Assembly (NCBI GenBank): GCA_035505915.1
Contig: DATJQI010000057.1
Span: forward strand, 58,831-122,830
Length of the DNA: 64,000 nucleotides
Source: 40CM-2-70-7 sp035505915
Lineage (GTDB): Bacteria > Gemmatimonadota > Gemmatimonadetes > Gemmatimonadales > GWC2-71-9
Reading direction: 5' to 3'
How positions within the stretch are numbered: the stretch's first letter is position 1; each line of letters opens with the position of its first letter. Positions 60,193 through 64,000 of the stretch are shown piece after piece. The translations under genes and the position numbers were made by a program. The notes beneath the pieces are model-generated. The model had not been told where the DNA came from. It saw nothing but the letters and a program-made list of their open reading frames with translations, and made no database searches.

Positions 60193-62106
60193 TTACCGGC
60201 CGCCCGGCGCGCCGCCGGCCGCGGTCGAGGCGGTGGCGGGACCGGCGCCCCGCGGCTTGACCAGGAGGTAGCCCTGCATCTCCTGGTGCATCGCGGAGCA
60301 GAAGTTGGTGCAGTAGAACGGGTACACGCCGGTCTTGGTGGCCCGGAACGCGACGGTTTTCGTCTCGCCCGGGTCCATCACGATGTTGATGTTGTACATC
60401 GCGACCCCGAAGCCGTGGATCATGTCCCGCTCCTGCTCGGCGTTCGTCACGTGGATGATCACCGAATCGCCCTGGTTCACTTCGATGGCGTTGGGCATGA
60501 AGTAGGAGCGGATGGCGAAGAGCTTCACCTCCACGACGTTCCCCCGGCGCGTGATCTTCGCGTCGGACGCCGCCCAGATGGCGTTGGGGTCGTGGTTCTC
60601 GGACCTCGGGTAGACCTCGATGGGATGCAGGAGGCTGGCCGGCACGATCTGGGCGAAGTGCGGCTCGGGCTCCGTGAAGCTCTCATAGAGCATGGTCAGA
60701 CCCGATCCCGTGATGTCGATCAGCTCGCTGGACTCGGGCTCCGACGGCCCGATGGTCAGGTGCTGGCCCTTGGACATCTTGTTCATCGACACCAGGTACT
60801 TGCCGTAGGGGTGCCGCATGTCTCCGCCGGCGACGACCAGGTGGCCCACCGCGTAGTGCACCGGGATCTTGGCGACGACGAGAGACGAGTCGTGCCCGTC
60901 GAACGGGCCGACCTTCCACTTGGCCACCGCCGACTCGACGTAGAGGGACGTGTAGGCGTAGCCCTGGTCGTCGAACTGGGTGTGCAGGGGCCCCAGACCC
61001 ACCGGCACCTCGGCCACGCGGATGGACTCGTAGCGGAGCACCGGAATGCCGTCTTCGTTCCCGATGGTGTCGTTCTTCGCCGCGGCCTGCTTGAACTTCG
61101 CGAAGTCGAACACCGTCACGAACGGCGCCAGCTTGCCGTTGCAGACCACGTAGCGCCCGTCGGGCGAGAAGTCGGCGCCGTGCGGGCTCTTGGCGCAGGG
61201 CACGAGATAGATGGATCCCGGAATGTCCCGGGGATCGAGCACGCGGACGCCGCCGATGATCTTGCCCTTGCCGGACGCCGCGGCCTGGGCCGCCTGCCGC
61301 CAGTTCACGAACACCAGGTAGTCGCGGTCCCGCTGGCTCGCGGTCACTTCCAGGCGGCCGGTGGCGCGCTCGGAGTTGTAGGAGGTCCAGACCGCCCAGT
61401 CGCGCGAGGAGTCGCGCCCGGTGGAGGCGAGGTCCCAGTTGAACGGCGGCGTCAGGATCTGCCAGGCCAGGGAGAGCTCGCCGGTGACGCTGTCGATCTT
61501 GATGCCGCTCACGATGCCGTGGTACTTCGTGGCGTAGTCGGTGATGGGCGCGTAGGTGCCGAACGGGACCGGCACCGAGAAGCGGCTCGCGACCATGGCG
61601 TACTCGGTGTTCTCGGTCACGAACGCCGAGCCATGATTGCCCGAGGAGTTGGGGATGGGCCCCAGGATCTGTTTGGTCTTGAAGTCGCGCAGGTCGATGC
61701 GGGCGATGCGGTTGTTGGCGTTGTCGTTCACGAAGAGCCAGCGGCCGTCGTAGTCGCCGTGGGTCTTGGACATCGCCGGGTGATGCACGTCGCCCCAGGT
61801 GAAGCCGCCGAGCATCTTCTTCGAATCCTCGTCGAAGCCGTATCCCGTTCCCGGGTAGGGCGTGAACACCGGGATGGTCATGATGTGCCGCATGGAGGGG
61901 ATACCGGCCACGAAGACGTTCCCCGAATGGCCGCCCGAGTAGAAGAGGTAGTAGTCGTCGAGCTGACCGGGCGCGACGTAGGTCCGCTGGGCCGCCACGC
62001 GGGCGTCGGCGAGCTGGCTGTTCTGGCCGGACCGCGGGGCGCCCGAGGGCGCGCAGGCCGCCAGGACACCGGCCACGCCGAGGAGAGAGAGGAAGCGACG
62101 GATCAT
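60193..62106 (-). CDS. nosZ: nitrous-oxide reductase, Sec-dependent (clade II), lipoprotein form
   Basis: 637 residues. It reduces N2O to N2 in the periplasm. The C-terminal CuA domain carries GVYPFYCTNFCSAMHQEMQGYLLVKP (Cys-x3-Cys-x3-His-x2-Met), and the N-terminal propeller has the His residues for CuZ (FYSGGHSGNVFVAG, TWGDVHHPAMSKTHGDYDG, SSGNHGSAF, KSPHGADFSPDGRYV and AVGHLVVAGGDMRHPYGKYLVS). The signal MIRRFLSLLGVAGVLAACAPSG lacks twin arginines in a TAT context and ends in a lipobox (LAAC), so export is by Sec and the enzyme is probably membrane-anchored. GGAGG precedes the ATG. Confidence 0.97.
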   Translation of the reverse strand: MIRRFLSLLGVAGVLAACAPSGAPRSGQNSQLADARVAAQRTYVAPGQLDDYYLFYSGGHSGNVFVAGIPSMRHIMTIPVFTPYPGTGYGFDEDSKKMLGGFTWGDVHHPAMSKTHGDYDGRWLFVNDNANNRIARIDLRDFKTKQILGPIPNSSGNHGSAFVTENTEYAMVASRFSVPVPFGTYAPITDYATKYHGIVSGIKIDSVTGELSLAWQILTPPFNWDLASTGRDSSRDWAVWTSYNSERATGRLEVTASQRDRDYLVFVNWRQAAQAAASGKGKIIGGVRVLDPRDIPGSIYLVPCAKSPHGADFSPDGRYVVCNGKLAPFVTVFDFAKFKQAAAKNDTIGNEDGIPVLRYESIRVAEVPVGLGPLHTQFDDQGYAYTSLYVESAVAKWKVGPFDGHDSSLVVAKIPVHYAVGHLVVAGGDMRHPYGKYLVSMNKMSKGQHLTIGPSEPESSELIDITGSGLTMLYESFTEPEPHFAQIVPASLLHPIEVYPRSENHDPNAIWAASDAKITRRGNVVEVKLFAIRSYFMPNAIEVNQGDSVIIHVTNAEQERDMIHGFGVAMYNINIVMDPGETKTVAFRATKTGVYPFYCTNFCSAMHQEMQGYLLVKPRGAGPATASTAAGGAPGGR

Positions 62107-62125
62107 GGGTGGATCCTCCGGTTGA

Positions 62126-62539
62126 TTAATGAGGCGCGGACGCCGGCTGCTCGTCGTGCAGGCGCTTCAGGATGTGAATCACCGAGTCCCGCTCCCCCGG
62201 CTCGAGCTTGATGAGCTGGCCCAGGACCATCTGCATGGTCCCCGTGGGATTGGGCAGGAACTGTTCGAGGGGTTCGTTGAAGCGGTTCACGACGTCGCCG
62301 TACGCGTAGGTCAGGTCGGGACCGACGTCGGTGCCGGACTTGACGCCCAGGGCCGAGATGGAGTGGCAGGTGGGACAGCCTTTCCGGATGAACAGGTACG
62401 ACCGCGGGTCGTTTCCGGTGAAGGTCGGCGGGGCGGAGCTGGCCATCCCCGGGAGCACGGGCATCTGGGGCCGGGCCGGCGCGCTCTTGCAGGCGGCCGC
62501 CAGCGCGAGCAGCGCGACGACACGGGAATACCGGTTCAC
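62126..62539 (-). CDS. c-type cytochrome lipoprotein of the nos operon
   Basis: 137 residues from a GTG at 62539. Signal VNRYSRVVALLALAAACKSAP with lipobox AAAC. One heme-binding motif, CPTCHS, sits in FIRKGCPTCHSISALGVKSGTDVGPDLTYAYGD; Met in GTMQMVLGQLI is the likely axial ligand. It lies 19 bases before nosZ and is a good candidate electron donor to NosZ, like the monoheme cytochromes (NosC-type) of other clade II clusters. Its start overlaps the regulator stop by 4 bases. Confidence 0.9.
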   Translation of the reverse strand: MNRYSRVVALLALAAACKSAPARPQMPVLPGMASSAPPTFTGNDPRSYLFIRKGCPTCHSISALGVKSGTDVGPDLTYAYGDVVNRFNEPLEQFLPNPTGTMQMVLGQLIKLEPGERDSVIHILKRLHDEQPASAPH

Positions 62540-63228
62540 AAAGACTCCTGGGTGGTCGGGGCGGCCTGTTGCCCGCACTCCACGTACGAGCAGGTGGTTC
62601 CGCCGGTCGGCATGTAGGCGGTTCGGGTCAGGGGAGAGCCGAGCAGCTCGGCGAGCAGAGCTTCTTCATAGCGGCACGGGACGCGGGTTTCGGCGATCAC
62701 GCCCGAGATGGGACAGTGGCAGAGCTGGAGGGTCGCGGCGCCGTCGGGCCCGAGCGCGACGCGGGCCATGAAGCCTTCTTCGGAGAGGATCCGGGCGACT
62801 TCCCGGAGGCGCGCGACCCCTGCGAGGCCCGCCACCCGGGGGAGCAGGCGTTCCCGTCGGGCCGCCACGCGGGCCGCGAAAAACTCCTCCAAGACTTCCT
62901 GGCGCCCGCCGGCATCGAGGTGCTGGATAAGCTCCCGGAGGACCTCACCTTCCTGGCGCGGGAAGAGCCGCTGGCCTTCGGGCCCCAGGGCGAACACGAC
63001 GTCGGGGCGGCCGCGCTTGCCGCGTTTCGAGCCCTGCCGCGCGACCAGCCCTTCCGACACGAGCGACTGCAGGTGACCGCGGAGCGTAGTGGCGGCGAGC
63101 CCCAGCTCGGCGGCGAGGTCCGTGACGGTGGCGGGCCCGCGCTCCTTCAGCGCGAGGAGGATGTGCCGCTGCGTTTCTCCGAGTCCCGGAGTGAAGAGGT
63201 CCCGGGTGGCGTCTCCGAAGGTGACCAT
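62536..63228 (-). CDS. ArsR/SufR-like winged-helix regulator with Cys-rich C-terminus
   Basis: 230 residues. The N-terminal winged helix reads TQRHILLALKERGPATVTDLAAELGLAATTLRGHLQSLVSEGLV. The C-terminal domain resembles the SufR/iron-sulfur sensor group: LQLCHCPISGVIAETRVPCRYEEALLAELLG and TTCSYVEC, with five Cys that can hold a cluster. Such regulators sense iron-sulfur status, oxygen or NO. It is the first gene of the nos run and overlaps the cytochrome gene, so it probably controls nosZ and nirK expression autogenously. Confidence 0.88.
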   Translation of the reverse strand: MVTFGDATRDLFTPGLGETQRHILLALKERGPATVTDLAAELGLAATTLRGHLQSLVSEGLVARQGSKRGKRGRPDVVFALGPEGQRLFPRQEGEVLRELIQHLDAGGRQEVLEEFFAARVAARRERLLPRVAGLAGVARLREVARILSEEGFMARVALGPDGAATLQLCHCPISGVIAETRVPCRYEEALLAELLGSPLTRTAYMPTGGTTCSYVECGQQAAPTTQESL

Positions 63229-63329
63229 TTGCGGCGCTTTCTCCCGTTTCTTGCGTCGGAAGAAAGGCTACCGGGCCGCCTTCGAAGAGGACGTGAGCGG
63301 GCTATGAAGGTCCGTTAATCGTTCAGGGC

Positions 63330-63422
63330 GTCACCACCACGACTCTGCGAATGGTTTGGATTATTGAGTCAGCGTGCGATTACGGATTGGTGCGGAGGTC
63401 TTCGTGCCATGGTGGTGGTGAC
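63330..63422. promoter_or_regulatory. distant inverted repeat upstream of the nos regulator
   Basis: GTCACCACCAC (63330-63340) and its exact complement GTGGTGGTGAC (63412-63422) lie 71 bases apart in the 199-base gap upstream of the regulator gene. It could be a looping operator or the terminator region of the neighbour; the rest of this gap holds no gene. Confidence 0.3.
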
Positions 63423-63427
63423 TCGGG

Positions 63428-63901
63428 TCACACGTCCTTCAACGCCTCGCGGGCGAGGGCGAGGTCTGAGGGCGAGAGCAGGAGGGAAATGGGGCTGGGC
63501 CAGTTGCCGGCGGTCACATGCAGCGTCAGCCACGTCGCATCGTCGATGTCCGCATCGGGCGTGCAGTCCCAGGACCTCACGGCATCCCAGGGGATGGTCG
63601 CCTGCTTGGGGCCGGCGTAGAGCCGGATGGCGTCCGAGTCGAACACCAGGCTTTGAGGCGCCGAGTCGGCGTCGACGTCGTCAATATCCTCCAGGACGAA
63701 GAAGGCCGCGATCCCGGCGGCCAGCACGGCCCCGGCGATTGCCATCCACCAGGGGGCGCCGGCGGACTCCTTCACGAAGTATGCCGCGAAGAACCCGACC
63801 ATGCCGATGGTGCCCAGCTTCTTGCCCCAGATCATCCGGGGGTCGCTGCGGCCGATCTTGGCGACCAGAGCTGGATCTTCGGAGACGGTGATCATGAACA
63901 C
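63428..63901 (-). CDS. membrane protein with PH-like domain, unknown
   Basis: 157 residues from a GTG at 63901 (an ATG at 63895 is the alternative). Two hydrophobic segments (LGTIGMVGFFAAYFV and WWMAIAGAVLAAGIAAFFVL) are followed by a C-terminal beta-rich domain (LVFDSDAIRLYAGPKQATIPWDAVRSWDCTP... WLTLHVTAGN) that looks like a small PH-type or DUF3137-like domain. I do not recognise a family. It lies between the tRNA-Cys gene and the nos regulator, both on the same strand. Confidence 0.65.
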   Translation of the reverse strand: MFMITVSEDPALVAKIGRSDPRMIWGKKLGTIGMVGFFAAYFVKESAGAPWWMAIAGAVLAAGIAAFFVLEDIDDVDADSAPQSLVFDSDAIRLYAGPKQATIPWDAVRSWDCTPDADIDDATWLTLHVTAGNWPSPISLLLSPSDLALAREALKDV

Positions 63902-63917
63902 GCTACCGGACGGAGAG

Positions 63918-63989
<72 letters not shown>

Positions 63990-64000
63990 GTGGGGGTCAA

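Overview
The window is a 64 kb piece of a high-GC (about 70%) bacterial chromosome with very dense coding. Neighbouring genes mostly overlap by 1 to 14 bases (ATGA or GTGA junctions), GTG starts are common, and there is no IS element, prophage, integrase, rRNA or CRISPR array. Many lipoprotein signals, DUF1501/DUF1800 and Big2/PD40 proteins, REC-GAF-GGDEF and Ser/Thr kinase signalling, and a Sec-type clade II nitrous oxide reductase with NirK together suggest a soil or sediment Gram-negative, most likely Gemmatimonadota or a close relative. The phylum is an inference; no marker gene here settles it.

Layout. 1-1059 is the 3' end of an S41-peptidase-like gene. 1073-11584 (minus) is one run of eight touching or overlapping genes headed by gyrA: gyrA, Thr/Ser dehydratase, REC-GAF-GGDEF protein, Ser/Thr kinase, 2-oxoacid dehydrogenase E1 alpha, M1 aminopeptidase, sorbosone-dehydrogenase-like lipoprotein, dienelactone hydrolase. 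11709-15082 holds an alcohol dehydrogenase and a large Big2/PD40 secreted protein. 15211-19402 (plus) holds a Lys-rich basic protein, an NTF2-like lipoprotein and two amidohydrolase lipoproteins. 19439-26724 is a compact plus-strand run from selD to a MoaD-like protein. 26765-31563 has thiolase, slipin, 3-hydroxyacyl-CoA dehydrogenase and membrane proteins. 32436-34762 has a GlcD-like oxidase and thyX.

34958-38549 is a four-gene overlapping cassette: two ATP-grasp ligases, a GNAT acetyltransferase and a lysine 2,3-aminomutase (KamA). I know of no described pathway with this gene set, and it is my main candidate for an undescribed system. Its leader carries an FNR-like box, a palindrome and a T-tract hairpin.

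38546-53720 is mixed housekeeping: an EF-G paralogue, an EamA transporter, an ArsC-like protein, a beta-lactamase-fold hydrolase, DinB, DUF1800/DUF1501, an SDR, a GAF/PAS histidine kinase and aconitase. 53724-63228 (minus) is a denitrification island: SufR-like regulator, cytochrome c, nosZ, nosB-like, nosD, nosF, nosY, then nirK, two half-size heme-copper-oxidase-like membrane proteins and a histidine kinase. NosZ, NirK and the cytochrome all carry lipobox signals, so the chain is probably tethered to the outer face of the inner membrane. NosR, NosL and a recognisable NO reductase are absent here. A tRNA-Cys closes the window.

Non-coding sequence is scarce but patterned: short-period repeats (7-mers of the form NNCGGAA as inverted arrays; CCCTGAC-type C-rich tracts directly before gyrA and thyX; GGTTAG-type 8-mers), and several -10-like boxes placed so close to start codons that leaderless mRNAs are likely. 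There is no gap above about 200 bases.
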